Origin: Variovorax sp. KK3
GTDB taxonomy: Bacteria; Pseudomonadota; Gammaproteobacteria; Burkholderiales; Burkholderiaceae_C
DNA: 51,016 nt
Assembly: GCF_001984055.1 (NCBI RefSeq)
Contig: NZ_LYVO01000049.1
Location: 1-51,016, forward strand
Direction of reading: 5' to 3'
Shown here piece by piece: positions 35,517-43,859 of this stretch (positions are counted from its first letter, which is position 1; each line of letters starts with the position of its first letter). The notes beneath the pieces are model-generated. The model was not told the DNA's origin. It was given only the letters and a program-made list of their open reading frames with translations, and made no database searches. The position numbers and the translations under genes are program-made.

Positions 35517-36248
35517 TCAGCGCACCGCGGCAAGCGCGGCCGGCTCCGGCACGAGGTAGGCGCCATCCGTGTGGCGCTCGATCAATCCCTCGTCCTGGAA
35601 GCGCGCGAGCGTGAGCGACACCCACTGGCGGGTGGAGCCGATCATGCTCGCGAGCTCGCCGTGGCTCAGCCCGCGCACCGCGCCGCTCTCGCGCGCCGCC
35701 AGCATGGCCAGCAGCCGCGCCAGCCGCACGCGCATCGAATGCGTCGCCAGCAGTTGCAGCAGCGCGCAGTAGCACTGCATCTTGTGCACCATGGCGTCGA
35801 TGAGGGCGAGGGCCAGGTCGGGATGGCGCGTGGTGATGTCGCGCAGCTCGGGGCCGGGCAGTTCGAGGCACCGGGTCGGCGCCACGGCCACCGAGGTCCA
35901 CGCATGCCGGCCGCCGCCGAAGACCTGCGGAGCCCCGACGTAGTGGCCGTGGGTCCAGAAGCCGAGCGTGAGCTCCCGGCCGTCTTCCGACACGTAGTAG
36001 GACTTCACCACGCCGGCCTCGATCAGGTGAATGCCCTCGTGCGCATCGCCCTGCCCGAACAGCAGCTCGCCGCTGCGGAAGTCGCGCCGCCGCCCGAGCG
36101 CCAGCACCGCATTCAACGTGGCCGGCTGCAGGCGTGCCAGCAGGTCGGGCGCCACGGCCGCCGCGTCGGGCACCGGGGACAGCAAGGTGGCCTGCCGCAG
36201 CGGATGCGCGGGACCGGAGGCGCGCTCACGGGCGGCGGCGGGAATCAT
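35517..36248 (-). CDS. Crp/Fnr-family transcriptional regulator
   Basis: The 243-residue protein has an N-terminal cyclic-nucleotide-binding-like beta roll (SGELLFGQGDAHEGIHLIEA, GVVKSYYVSEDGRELTLGFW) and a C-terminal winged helix (HGELASMIGSTRQWVSLTLA). Of the Cys pattern of Fnr only scattered cysteines remain, so an iron-sulfur sensor is unlikely. The effector pocket does not show a clear cAMP signature. It lies 107 bases upstream of the Bug receptor on the same strand and so probably controls that operon. A hexanucleotide repeat sits upstream of its start. Confidence 0.9.
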   Translation of the reverse strand: MIPAAARERASGPAHPLRQATLLSPVPDAAAVAPDLLARLQPATLNAVLALGRRRDFRSGELLFGQGDAHEGIHLIEAGVVKSYYVSEDGRELTLGFWTHGHYVGAPQVFGGGRHAWTSVAVAPTRCLELPGPELRDITTRHPDLALALIDAMVHKMQCYCALLQLLATHSMRVRLARLLAMLAARESGAVRGLSHGELASMIGSTRQWVSLTLARFQDEGLIERHTDGAYLVPEPAALAAVR

Positions 36249-36310
36249 GAGGAGGCGGTACGAAGGGCCATCACGCCGGGGAACTTACCACCATCGGACA
36301 CCGCAATGCC

Positions 36311-36352
36311 TCGCGCTCGCGCTCGCGCTCGCGCTCGCGCTCGCGCCCGCGC
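36311..36352. repeat. Hexanucleotide tandem repeat (TCGCGC)6 plus one degenerate copy
   Basis: Six perfect copies of TCGCGC fill 36311-36346, followed by CCGCGC at 36347-36352. The array lies in the 139-base gap between the aldehyde dehydrogenase stop and the Crp-type regulator start, about 63 bases upstream of that start codon. Slippage could change promoter spacing. Confidence 0.9.
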
Positions 36353-36387
36353 TGTCCGACGCCGCCGCGGACCGGCGACTCACCGAC

Positions 36388-37833
36388 TCACCACGGCAGC
36401 GTGAAGGTCTTGCAGTTCGTGAAGGACTTGATCGCTTCCTGCACGCCTTCCTTGTAGCCCAGCCCCGAATCCTTGATGCCACCGAAGGGCGTGAGCTCGA
36501 TGCGGTAGCCCGGCACTTCCCACAGGTTGACGGTGCCCACTTTCAGCTCCTTGGCGAAGCGGGTGGCGTCATCGAGCCTGTCGGTGCAGATGCCCGACGA
36601 GAGACCGAAGGCGGTGCCGTTCGAGATGGCGATCGCTTCGTCGATGGAGCCGAAGGTGATGATCGGCGACACCGGGCCGAAGGTCTCTTCGCGCACCACC
36701 GTCATCTCGGGACGCACGCGGTCGAGCACGGTGGGCGAATACAGCGCGCCCTCGCGGCGGTTGCCGGCCAGCAGGCGCGCGCCCTGGGCCACGGCTTCGT
36801 TCACGAGCGATTCGAAGTGCCGGGCCGCCGCCTCGTCGATCACCGTGCCCATCTCGTTGCGCGTGTCCATCGGGTCGCCGTAGGTCCAGGCGCGCGTCTT
36901 CTCGACGACGAGCTCGGTGAAGGCCGATGCGATCTTCTGGTGCACCAGCATGCGCTTGACGGCGGTGCAGCGCTGGCCCGAATTCTTGTACGAGCCTTGC
37001 ACGGCCAGGTCGCTGGCCCTGTCGAGGTCGGCGTCGTCCATCACGATCAGCGGGTCGTTGCCGCCCAGTTCGAGCACGATGCGCCGGTAGCCCGCCTTGG
37101 ACGCGATGTACCTGCCGATCGGCACGCCGCCCGTGAAGGTGATCAGGTCCACGTGCCGATGGGTGAGCAGTTCGTCCGCGATCTCGCGCGGGTCGCCCGT
37201 CACCACCTGCAGCATCTCGGGCGGCAGACCCGCCTCGTAGAGCAGGTCCGCGAAGTAGTAGGCCGAGAGCGGCACCTTCTCGGACGGCTTGAGCACCATG
37301 CGGTTGTTCGTGGCCACGGCCGGCACGACCTTGTGCGCCACCTGGTTCATCGGGTGGTTGAAGGGCGTGATGGCGGTGATGACGCCCAGCAAGGGCTCGC
37401 GCATGGTGATCACCTTGCGCTGCTTGCCGTGGGGCGTCAGGTCGCAGGAGAAGACCTGCCCGTCGTCGCGCAGCGCTTCGGCAGCGCCGAAGTTCAGCAC
37501 GTCGGCCACGCGGCCGATCTCGTACGCGCTGTCCTTCTTCGACAGGCCCGACTCGCTCGTGATCAGGTCGGACGCCGCGTCGATGCGTTCGCGCAGCAAC
37601 GCTGCGGCACGGTTCAGGATGGCCGAGCGCTCGTAGCGCGAGAGCTTGGGAACGTAGGCCTGCGCGATGTCGAAGGCGCGGCGAACGTCTTCCACACTGG
37701 CCATCGGCGCGGTGCCGACGCGCTCGCCGGAATAGGGGTTGCACACGTCGATGCTGCGCGCGGTGCGCACCTCGGCGCCGCCGATGCGTAGCGCTTCCGC
37801 GCGGAATTCGATGCTCTGGGGGTGGGCGCTCAT
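36388..37833 (-). CDS. NAD(P)-dependent aldehyde dehydrogenase, phosphonoacetaldehyde dehydrogenase-like
   Basis: This 481-residue enzyme has a standard aldehyde dehydrogenase core: TPFNHP (156-161), Lys182 in VLKPS, Glu255 in VLELGGND and catalytic Cys289 in SGQRCTAVKR. It ends in SFTNCKTFTLPW. Details such as CDLTPHGKQRKVITMREPLL recall the phosphonoacetaldehyde dehydrogenase (PhnY) subgroup, but I cannot confirm this and no other phosphonate gene is nearby. A short-chain semialdehyde is an equal possibility. The start at 37833 has AAGGA seven bases upstream. It is downstream of the CoA-transferase and acyl-CoA dehydrogenase genes, 58 bases apart, and probably shares their LysR-controlled promoter. 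Confidence 0.88.
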   Translation of the reverse strand: MSAHPQSIEFRAEALRIGGAEVRTARSIDVCNPYSGERVGTAPMASVEDVRRAFDIAQAYVPKLSRYERSAILNRAAALLRERIDAASDLITSESGLSKKDSAYEIGRVADVLNFGAAEALRDDGQVFSCDLTPHGKQRKVITMREPLLGVITAITPFNHPMNQVAHKVVPAVATNNRMVLKPSEKVPLSAYYFADLLYEAGLPPEMLQVVTGDPREIADELLTHRHVDLITFTGGVPIGRYIASKAGYRRIVLELGGNDPLIVMDDADLDRASDLAVQGSYKNSGQRCTAVKRMLVHQKIASAFTELVVEKTRAWTYGDPMDTRNEMGTVIDEAAARHFESLVNEAVAQGARLLAGNRREGALYSPTVLDRVRPEMTVVREETFGPVSPIITFGSIDEAIAISNGTAFGLSSGICTDRLDDATRFAKELKVGTVNLWEVPGYRIELTPFGGIKDSGLGYKEGVQEAIKSFTNCKTFTLPW

Positions 37834-37891
37834 GCCGGATCCTTCATCACGATGGCGATGACATCGCTGCCCCCGAATGTGCCAGAGTCCC

Positions 37892-39037
37892 TCAGGCCAG
37901 CAGGCTCCGCGCGATGATGTTGCGCTGAATTTCCGACGAACCCTCGTAGATGCGCAGGATGCGCGCGTCGCGCACGTAGCGCTCCAGCGGCAGTTCGCGC
38001 GTGAAGCCGTAGCCGCCGTGGATCTGAAGGGCCGCATCGGCGACGAAGCCCGCCATCTCCGAGGCATGCAGCTTGGCCATGGCCGACTGCTGCGTGAAGG
38101 GCCGGCCGGCCTCGCGCAGTGCGAGCGCCTGCAACGTCAGGCCCCACGACGCTTCGAGGCGCAGCTTCATGTCGGCCAGCATCCACTGCAGGCCCTGCTT
38201 GTCGGCCAGGCGCTCGCCGCCGACTTGCCGCTCCTTCATCCAGCCGACGGCGGCATCGAGCGCGGCCTCGGCGATGCCCAGGGCCGTGGCGGCCACGTCG
38301 AGGCGGCTGTTGTCGAGCACCTTCATCGCGGTCCTGAAGCCCGTGCCTTCATCGCCCAGGCGATGGTCGGCCGGCACGCGCACGTCGTCGAAGGCGACTT
38401 CGAAGGCATGGCCGCCGCGGATGCCCATCAGCTTTTCGGGCGATGAGACACGCACGCCGGGCGAGCGCGTGGGCACGATGAAGGCGCTCACGCCACGCGC
38501 GCCGGCATCGGCATCGGTCTTCGCGAAGACGACCAGGAACGCGGCCTCGCCGGCGTTCGAGATGAACTGCTTGGCGCCATCGATGCGATAGCCGTCGCCG
38601 TCGCGCACGGCGCGGGTGCGCAGGTCGGCGGGGTGCGAGCCGCCGCGTGGCTCGGTGAGCGCGAGGCCGGCCAGCCATTCGCCGCGCGCGCACGGTGGCA
38701 GCCAGCGCGCGCGCTGCGCGTCGTCGCCGCCGATCAGCACGGCGTCGGTGCCCAGGTAGTGCGCACCGAGCAGCGACGAGGTGGCGGCGCAGGCGCGCGA
38801 GATCGCCACCAGCGACAGCAGCATGGCGGTGGGCGACACGCCCGGGCCGCCGAAGCGCTCGGGGATGTTCATCCCCATCACGCCCAGCGCGGCGAGGCCG
38901 GGCAGGTGGCAGGTGGCGGACAGCGCCTGCTCGTCGATCTCTTTGGCGCGTGGCGCCAGCGCCTCGGCGGCGTAGCGCGCCACGGCGTCTGCGAGGGTCT
39001 GGTCTTCGTCGGCGATGCCGAAGCGGGGGGTGGTCAT
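37892..39037 (-). CDS. Acyl-CoA dehydrogenase
   Basis: The 381-residue flavoprotein has the acyl-CoA dehydrogenase layout: helical N-terminus, a central FAD-contact segment LAGLALTEPRGGSHPADL, then QFISNAGEAAF and the C-terminal signature QIHGGYGFTRELPLERYVRD. The catalytic base is expected to be Glu365 in RIYEGSSEIQ, placing it with short-chain enzymes. It oxidises an acyl-CoA to the 2,3-enoyl-CoA and passes electrons to ETF. Its start overlaps the CoA-transferase stop (ATGA), so the transferase likely makes its substrate. Confidence 0.93.
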   Translation of the reverse strand: MTTPRFGIADEDQTLADAVARYAAEALAPRAKEIDEQALSATCHLPGLAALGVMGMNIPERFGGPGVSPTAMLLSLVAISRACAATSSLLGAHYLGTDAVLIGGDDAQRARWLPPCARGEWLAGLALTEPRGGSHPADLRTRAVRDGDGYRIDGAKQFISNAGEAAFLVVFAKTDADAGARGVSAFIVPTRSPGVRVSSPEKLMGIRGGHAFEVAFDDVRVPADHRLGDEGTGFRTAMKVLDNSRLDVAATALGIAEAALDAAVGWMKERQVGGERLADKQGLQWMLADMKLRLEASWGLTLQALALREAGRPFTQQSAMAKLHASEMAGFVADAALQIHGGYGFTRELPLERYVRDARILRIYEGSSEIQRNIIARSLLA

Positions 39038-40272
39038 GCGGTGGTCTCCTCTGGCGCGGCGGCGGGGTGTGCGGGTGTGCCGAACGCGCCGGCGGCGCGC
39101 AGCTCGGCCAGGCGGCCGGCGCCGTGGCCGAGCAAGGTCGCGAGCAGCTCGTCGGTGTGCTCGCCGAGCGCAGGCGCGCGCTCGGCGCGATTGGGCGCGG
39201 CGCCGTTGAAACGCACCGGTTGCGTGGGCAGCCGCAGGCCGGGCAGGCGTGCGTCTTCCACCGGCTGCAGCAGGCCGCGCGCGCATGCCTGGGGCGACTC
39301 GAGCGCCTGCGCGATGTTCCAGATCGGCGCGACCGGCACACCGGCGCTTTCGAGCAGGGCGATGACGGCGTCGACCGGCCGGTCCGCGGCCCAGGCCTCG
39401 ATGGCCGCACGCAGCGCGGGCTCGTGGGCCGATCGCGACTCGTCGCCGGCGAAGCGCGGGTCGCGCAGCAAGGCAGGCTGCTCCATCGCACCCGCCAGCG
39501 CCTCGAACAGCTTTTCGTTGAGCACGGCCAGGGCGAAATGGCCGTCTTGCGCGCGGTACACGCCGAAGGGCGCCGACAGCGGGTGCCGGTTGCCGACGCG
39601 CCGTGCAGGCCGCCCGGTGAAGAGGTAGCGCGCCATCGAGGTGGCGAGGAAGGCCAGCGTCGTGTCGAACATCGCCACGTCCACGTGCTGGCCTTCGCCG
39701 GTGCGCCGCGTCTGCAGCAGCGCCGCCAGCGTGGCCCACGATGCGAAGAGCCCGGCCACCACGTCCGACACCGCCTCGCCGACCAGCGTGGGCGGGCCGT
39801 CGGGGTCGCCGGTGGCTTCCATGAGGCCGCTCATGGCCTGCACCACGATGTCGTAGGCGGGCCGATGCGCCAAGGGGCCGGTCTGGCCGAAGCCCGAGAC
39901 GCTCACGTACACCAGCATCGGGTTGAGCCGCCGCAGCGCGTCGGGCCCGACGCCGAGCCGCTCGGCCACGCCGGGGCGGAAGTTCTCGACGACCACGTCG
40001 GCCTGCGCGGCCAGGCCATGCACGAGTTCGACGGCCTCCGGCGACTTGAGGTCGAGCACCAGGCTCTTCTTGTTGCGGTTCATCACCGTGAAGAGCGCGC
40101 TCTGCCCGCTCTGCATCGGGCCGATGGCGCGGTAGTCGTCGCCCTGCGGCGGTTCGATCTTGATCACCTCGGCGCCCAGGTCGGCCAGCAGCGCGGTGGC
40201 CATGGGGCCGGCCAGCACGCGGGTGAAATCGAGAATGCGCACGCCGTCGAGCGGGCGGGCAGCGGTGGTCAT
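39034..40272 (-). CDS. Family III CoA-transferase (CaiB/BaiF)
   Basis: This 412-residue protein has the family start LDGVRILDFTRVLAGPMATA, DLGAEVIKIEPPQGDDYR, RNKKSLVLDL and the catalytic Asp141 in AYDIVVQAMSGL. It moves CoA between carboxylates through an aspartyl-CoA intermediate. The start at 40272 is preferred over an in-frame TTG at 40293 since AAAGG lies about eight bases upstream. It diverges from a LysR regulator across 102 bases and heads an operon with acyl-CoA dehydrogenase and aldehyde dehydrogenase. Confidence 0.93.
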   Translation of the reverse strand: MTTAARPLDGVRILDFTRVLAGPMATALLADLGAEVIKIEPPQGDDYRAIGPMQSGQSALFTVMNRNKKSLVLDLKSPEAVELVHGLAAQADVVVENFRPGVAERLGVGPDALRRLNPMLVYVSVSGFGQTGPLAHRPAYDIVVQAMSGLMEATGDPDGPPTLVGEAVSDVVAGLFASWATLAALLQTRRTGEGQHVDVAMFDTTLAFLATSMARYLFTGRPARRVGNRHPLSAPFGVYRAQDGHFALAVLNEKLFEALAGAMEQPALLRDPRFAGDESRSAHEPALRAAIEAWAADRPVDAVIALLESAGVPVAPIWNIAQALESPQACARGLLQPVEDARLPGLRLPTQPVRFNGAAPNRAERAPALGEHTDELLATLLGHGAGRLAELRAAGAFGTPAHPAAAPEETTA

Positions 40273-40327
40273 CGTCGGGCCTTTCGCGTGCAATGCAAGA
40301 GTGCAGGTGTCCGATGCTCCGCTCGTA

Positions 40328-40369
40328 TTGGATCAAAGGAAAATATTCGTTTTGGATAGCCTGGATCAA
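40328..40369. promoter_or_regulatory. AT-rich repeat region between divergent LysR and CoA-transferase genes
   Basis: TGGATCAA occurs at 40329-40336 and 40362-40369, 33 bases apart, with TTGGAT again at 40352-40357. The block is much more AT-rich than its surroundings. LysR regulators bind such sites in the shared gap, so this is the likely control region. Confidence 0.5.
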
Positions 40370-40374
40370 GAAAG

Positions 40375-41280
40375 ATGATTCACCTGAACCTGCGCCAGCT
40401 GGAGTACTTCGTCGCTGCCGCGCGCCATGGCGGTGCGGCACGCGCGGCCGAGTCGATGAACGTGTCGCAGCCCTCGATCTCGAAGGCGATCGCCGACCTC
40501 GAATCGCTGTGGGGCGAGCCGCTGTTCGTGCGCCTGCATGCGCGCGGGCTCGCGCTGACCGCGGCCGGCGCCGCGCGCCACCGCGAGGCGCATGCGCTGC
40601 TGACGCAGGCCCAGGCGCTGGAAAGCCCGCGCTCGCCCGAGCTCGCCGGCCTGCTGCGCGTGGGCTGCCTGAGCACGCTCGCGCCGCGCTGGCTGCCGAG
40701 CATCCTCGCGCAGCTGCGCGCGTCGCATCCGGCCGTCGAGGTGCAACTGCACGAGGGCGACACCGAGACGCTGACGCGCATGCTGGAACGCGGCGCGCTC
40801 GACGTGGCCCTGCTCTACGACCTGGGCCTGGCACGCCCCGGCGTGACGATCGAGCCGGTCGCCGGGCTCGTGCCCTACGCGTTGCTGCCCTGGGGCCACC
40901 GGCTGGCGGCGCACGGCAGCCTGGCCTTGGCCACGCTGGCGCGCGAGCCGCTGGTGCTGATCAACCTGCCGCACAGCCGCGAGTACTTTCTCTCGCTGTT
41001 CCGCCAGGCCGGCGTGGCGCCGGTCGTGGCCTACGAGACCACGTCGCTCGAGATGGTGCGTTCGCTGGTCGCCAACGGACTGGGCGTGTCGCTGCTGACC
41101 ACGCGACCGGTGCACGACCGCAGCCAGGATGGCAAGCGCATCGCCTGCCGGCGCCTGCGCGGGCCGCTGGCGGCGCAGGCCGTGGCGCTGGCCTATCCGG
41201 CGGCGGAGAGCTTTCGCAGCGCGCTGGCGGCGCCGTTCGCCGCGGCGGTGCACCAGGGCTTCGCGGCGGCGCAGGGCTGA
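40375..41280 (+). CDS. LysR-family transcriptional regulator
   Basis: The protein has 301 residues. The N-terminal helix-turn-helix is LRQLEYFVAAARHGGAARAA with SMNVSQPSISKAIADLES, and the effector domain includes LLRVGCLSTLAPRWLPSILA and a C-terminal GLGVSLLTTRPVH. It lies divergent to the CoA-transferase operon and presumably activates it with a pathway acid or CoA ester as effector. The start at 40375 has AAGAAAG just before. It converges on the HD-GYP gene. Confidence 0.93.
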   Translation: MIHLNLRQLEYFVAAARHGGAARAAESMNVSQPSISKAIADLESLWGEPLFVRLHARGLALTAAGAARHREAHALLTQAQALESPRSPELAGLLRVGCLSTLAPRWLPSILAQLRASHPAVEVQLHEGDTETLTRMLERGALDVALLYDLGLARPGVTIEPVAGLVPYALLPWGHRLAAHGSLALATLAREPLVLINLPHSREYFLSLFRQAGVAPVVAYETTSLEMVRSLVANGLGVSLLTTRPVHDRSQDGKRIACRRLRGPLAAQAVALAYPAAESFRSALAAPFAAAVHQGFAAAQG

Positions 41281-41338
41281 ACGCTGTGGGCAGGACGCGG
41301 CGTCGGGCGCAAGGTCGGTCGCAAGTTCGCGCGCATCA

Positions 41339-42673
41339 TCAGGCGCCGCGCCCGGCCAGCGACGCCGGCTGCACGCGATCGATCCACTCGGCGACCACGG
41401 CCGCCTCGGCCGGCGGCAGCAGGCCGCCGCGCAGGCGCTGCTGACGCGCGACTTCGCGAATGCGCCATTCGAGCTCTTCGACCAGGGTCACGGTCTCGGT
41501 GTAGACGCTGGGGTCGCGCAGCGCCGCCAGCTCGGCCAACAGTGGCGCGGGTGCCTGTGCGTCGAGCCCGGCGCTCGAGAACGACGCCTGGATGACCAGC
41601 ATGCGCCGCAGGCCGATGTCGAGCACCCGGCGCAGCTCGCCGTCCGCCTGCGCGATGCGCGCATCGATCCAGCCGCGCGCCTGCCTGAATCGCTCCAGCA
41701 CGCCGATCAGGTGCTCGATGCGCTGGGCCGCCTGCTCCAGCGGCGCCGCCGCCTCCAGGTCGACCGGGGCATCGGGCGCCGCGCGTGCACCGGCCGACAC
41801 GGCGTGCAGCAACGTGGGGCTGAACTCGCCGGGCACGAGCCGCTCGGCCATGCGCGCGCGGGTCAGCGGCGATGCGCCCGATTCGATGATCGCCATGAGC
41901 CATTCGGCCACGGCGAGGATCTGCCCGTTGCGCGTGAACGCCTCGCCCGCGACGCCGCGCGGGTAGCCGAAGCCGTCCAGCCTTTCGTGGTGCAGCAGCA
42001 CGGCATCGGCCACCGCGCTGCCCGCGCCCGCCATGTCGCGCAGCACCCGGTGCCCCACCAGCGGGTGCACGACGATGTGGCGCCATTGCTCGATCGTCAG
42101 CCGTGCGCCGCGGCGCAGGTACTCGGGATCGATGTAGAGCTCGCCCACGTCGTGCAACAGGCCTGCGGTGGCGAGTACGCGCCCCGTTTCGGCATTGCTC
42201 GCCTGCAGGCGCCGGCCCAGCGACACCGCGAGCATGGCGACGCCGACGGCGTGCTCCAGGCGGTCTTCGTGCAGCTGGGTATAGATGGCGAGCAGCGCCC
42301 TCGGCTGGGGCGCCAGCGTGACGGCCGCGATGGCCGCGGGCACGTCGCTGGCAGGGCCGTCGGCGCACAGCGCACGCAGCAGTGCGTGCTTGTCGAGGAG
42401 CGTCTGCACCGTGGGGGCGAGGCGCGCCGTGATCGCGTCGTCGTCCATGCCGACCGACTGCTCCAGCGGCCGGCGCAGCTTGTGCGCGAGCAGCCGCTCG
42501 CGCACGCCGGCGTCGATGCGCGCACCACGGGCGAGCAGCTTGACGCCGCTGGCGGAGACGACGTCTTCGCTGGTGCCGATCGCATGCGACTGCGACGCCT
42601 TCACGACATGGCCGAGGTAATGCGGGTTGACGTTGTCGGAGGCGTTGGCGTCGGCAATGGCGTCGGTGGTCAT
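41339..42673 (-). CDS. HD-GYP-type phosphohydrolase, possible c-di-GMP phosphodiesterase
   Basis: The 444-residue protein has a central HD domain: first His in LEHAVGVAMLAVSLGRRL, HDVGELYIDPEYL, HPLVGHRVL and HHERLDGFGYPRG. These correspond to the HD-GYP motif set, although the usual HDIGK lysine is replaced by glutamate (HDVGE). N- and C-terminal extensions are helical and unfamiliar. HD-GYP proteins cleave c-di-GMP or related signals using a metal centre. No membrane segment or receiver domain is seen. The start at 42673 is the first ATG of a conserved-looking frame; a longer reading goes to 42739. Confidence 0.8.
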   Translation of the reverse strand: MTTDAIADANASDNVNPHYLGHVVKASQSHAIGTSEDVVSASGVKLLARGARIDAGVRERLLAHKLRRPLEQSVGMDDDAITARLAPTVQTLLDKHALLRALCADGPASDVPAAIAAVTLAPQPRALLAIYTQLHEDRLEHAVGVAMLAVSLGRRLQASNAETGRVLATAGLLHDVGELYIDPEYLRRGARLTIEQWRHIVVHPLVGHRVLRDMAGAGSAVADAVLLHHERLDGFGYPRGVAGEAFTRNGQILAVAEWLMAIIESGASPLTRARMAERLVPGEFSPTLLHAVSAGARAAPDAPVDLEAAAPLEQAAQRIEHLIGVLERFRQARGWIDARIAQADGELRRVLDIGLRRMLVIQASFSSAGLDAQAPAPLLAELAALRDPSVYTETVTLVEELEWRIREVARQQRLRGGLLPPAEAAVVAEWIDRVQPASLAGRGA

Positions 42674-42740
42674 TGAATGGCGTTGAGCGGTGGTAACGAT
42701 GCGGGGAGGGCCCGACCAGGCGCAAACGAATGTACACAAA

Positions 42741-43757
42741 CTATCGGGCGCGGCGCGCCTTGTCCCTCCAGGCCCGTGCCTCGCAGCCGAAGGCCTTTCG
42801 GAACCAGCGCGAGAAGGCGCTGGCCTCCGAGTAGCCGAGCAGGCCCGCGATGGCGCCGATGCTCTTGTCCGAGCGCGCGAGATAGCTTCGGGCCAGCTCG
42901 CGTCGCGCCGCCTCCAGCTCGCCCGCGAAGCTCATGCCCGCCACCGCCAGGTGCCGGCGCAGCGTGCGCTCCTGCAGGCCGAGCCGCAACGCGACGTTGG
43001 CCATGGTGCAGCGGCCGCTCGGCAGCATGACGTGGATCAACTCGGCGACGCGGGCATCGACCGGCCGCGCCTGCAGCCCGGCCCATGCTTCCACCTGGCG
43101 CTCCGACTCGCTGCGAAAGATCGGATCGGCTTCGGACACCGGCTGGTCGAGGTCCGGCTGCGTCATGAAGAGCGCGTTGCCGTCGGCGTCGAAGGCGACC
43201 GGGCAGCCGAAGTAGTGCCGGTACGGCCGCGCATCCGCCGGCGACGGGCGCGCCAGGCACACGGCCTGCGGATGCCATTGCGACCCGCGCAGGTGGCGCA
43301 CGATCTGCAAGGTGCCGCCAACCACGAGGTCGACGACCTGCGGCGACGTGGCCGCCATTGCCTCGCTGTGGTGGACGCACAGCGCGACACCATCGCCGCC
43401 TTCCTGCAGGTCGAGGATCACTTCGGAATGCAGATGCATCCAGGCGCTGATGGCCCGCAGCGCGTGGCGCAGGTCGGGCTCGTCGCGCGCCAGCTTGCCC
43501 ACGGCGCCGAAGTGCGACAGGCGGCGCGACGCCGACAGCCGCAGCCCCAGGTCGGGGCAACCCACCGCCTGCGCCGCGTCTTCCAGCAGCCGCGCCACCG
43601 AGGCCACGGGCAGGCGCGCCTGTGGATCGCTCAGCGCCGACAGCGGCACGCGCGCGCGCCGCAGCAGCGCCGCCGGGTCGGCGCCGAGCGAACGCACCAG
43701 CGCTGCGAAGCCGGTCAGGACGTTAGCGCTGGCAGTGCGGGGGGTGTCGCGGGCCAT
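42741..43757 (-). CDS. AraC-family transcriptional regulator (OruR/ArgR-type N-terminus)
   Basis: The 338-residue protein has an N-terminal arabinose-binding-type sensor region (FAALVRSLGADPAALLRRA, PVASVARLLEDAAQAVGCPD). Two C-terminal helix-turn-helices follow (CTMANVALRLGLQERTLRRH; IGAIAGLLGYSEASAFSRWF). The start at 43757 is an ATG inside the first of two 18-base direct repeats; a TTG at 43793 would extend it by 12 residues. It diverges from the Bug-amidohydrolase-FAH operon and should regulate it. Confidence 0.9.
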   Translation of the reverse strand: MARDTPRTASANVLTGFAALVRSLGADPAALLRRARVPLSALSDPQARLPVASVARLLEDAAQAVGCPDLGLRLSASRRLSHFGAVGKLARDEPDLRHALRAISAWMHLHSEVILDLQEGGDGVALCVHHSEAMAATSPQVVDLVVGGTLQIVRHLRGSQWHPQAVCLARPSPADARPYRHYFGCPVAFDADGNALFMTQPDLDQPVSEADPIFRSESERQVEAWAGLQARPVDARVAELIHVMLPSGRCTMANVALRLGLQERTLRRHLAVAGMSFAGELEAARRELARSYLARSDKSIGAIAGLLGYSEASAFSRWFRKAFGCEARAWRDKARRAR

Positions 43758-43793
43758 GTCCGCGAATGTCAAGAAAATGTCCGCGATGGTCAA
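43756..43793. repeat. Two 18-bp direct repeats, 20-bp spacing: probable AraC operator
   Basis: ATGTCCGCGAATGTCAAG (43756-43773) and ATGTCCGCGATGGTCAAG (43776-43793) match at 16 of 18 positions. Spacing of two helical turns in direct orientation is typical for AraC dimers. The first copy covers the regulator's own start codon. Confidence 0.65.
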
Positions 43794-43859
43794 GCGCCCG
43801 ACGTCGGGCCGGGCCTAGATTCGAGCCCAGCGGCAGCCCACGTGCCGCAGGAGACAACG

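Noticed and set aside
36301..36360. The TCGCGC array as part of a CRISPR or coding repeat
   Set aside because: The units are 6 bases with no spacers, and the array lies outside the genes on both sides.
39038..40834. Upstream extension of the acyl-CoA dehydrogenase frame
   Set aside because: It passes in the wrong frame through the CoA-transferase. The dehydrogenase start at 39037 overlaps that gene's stop in the usual ATGA manner.
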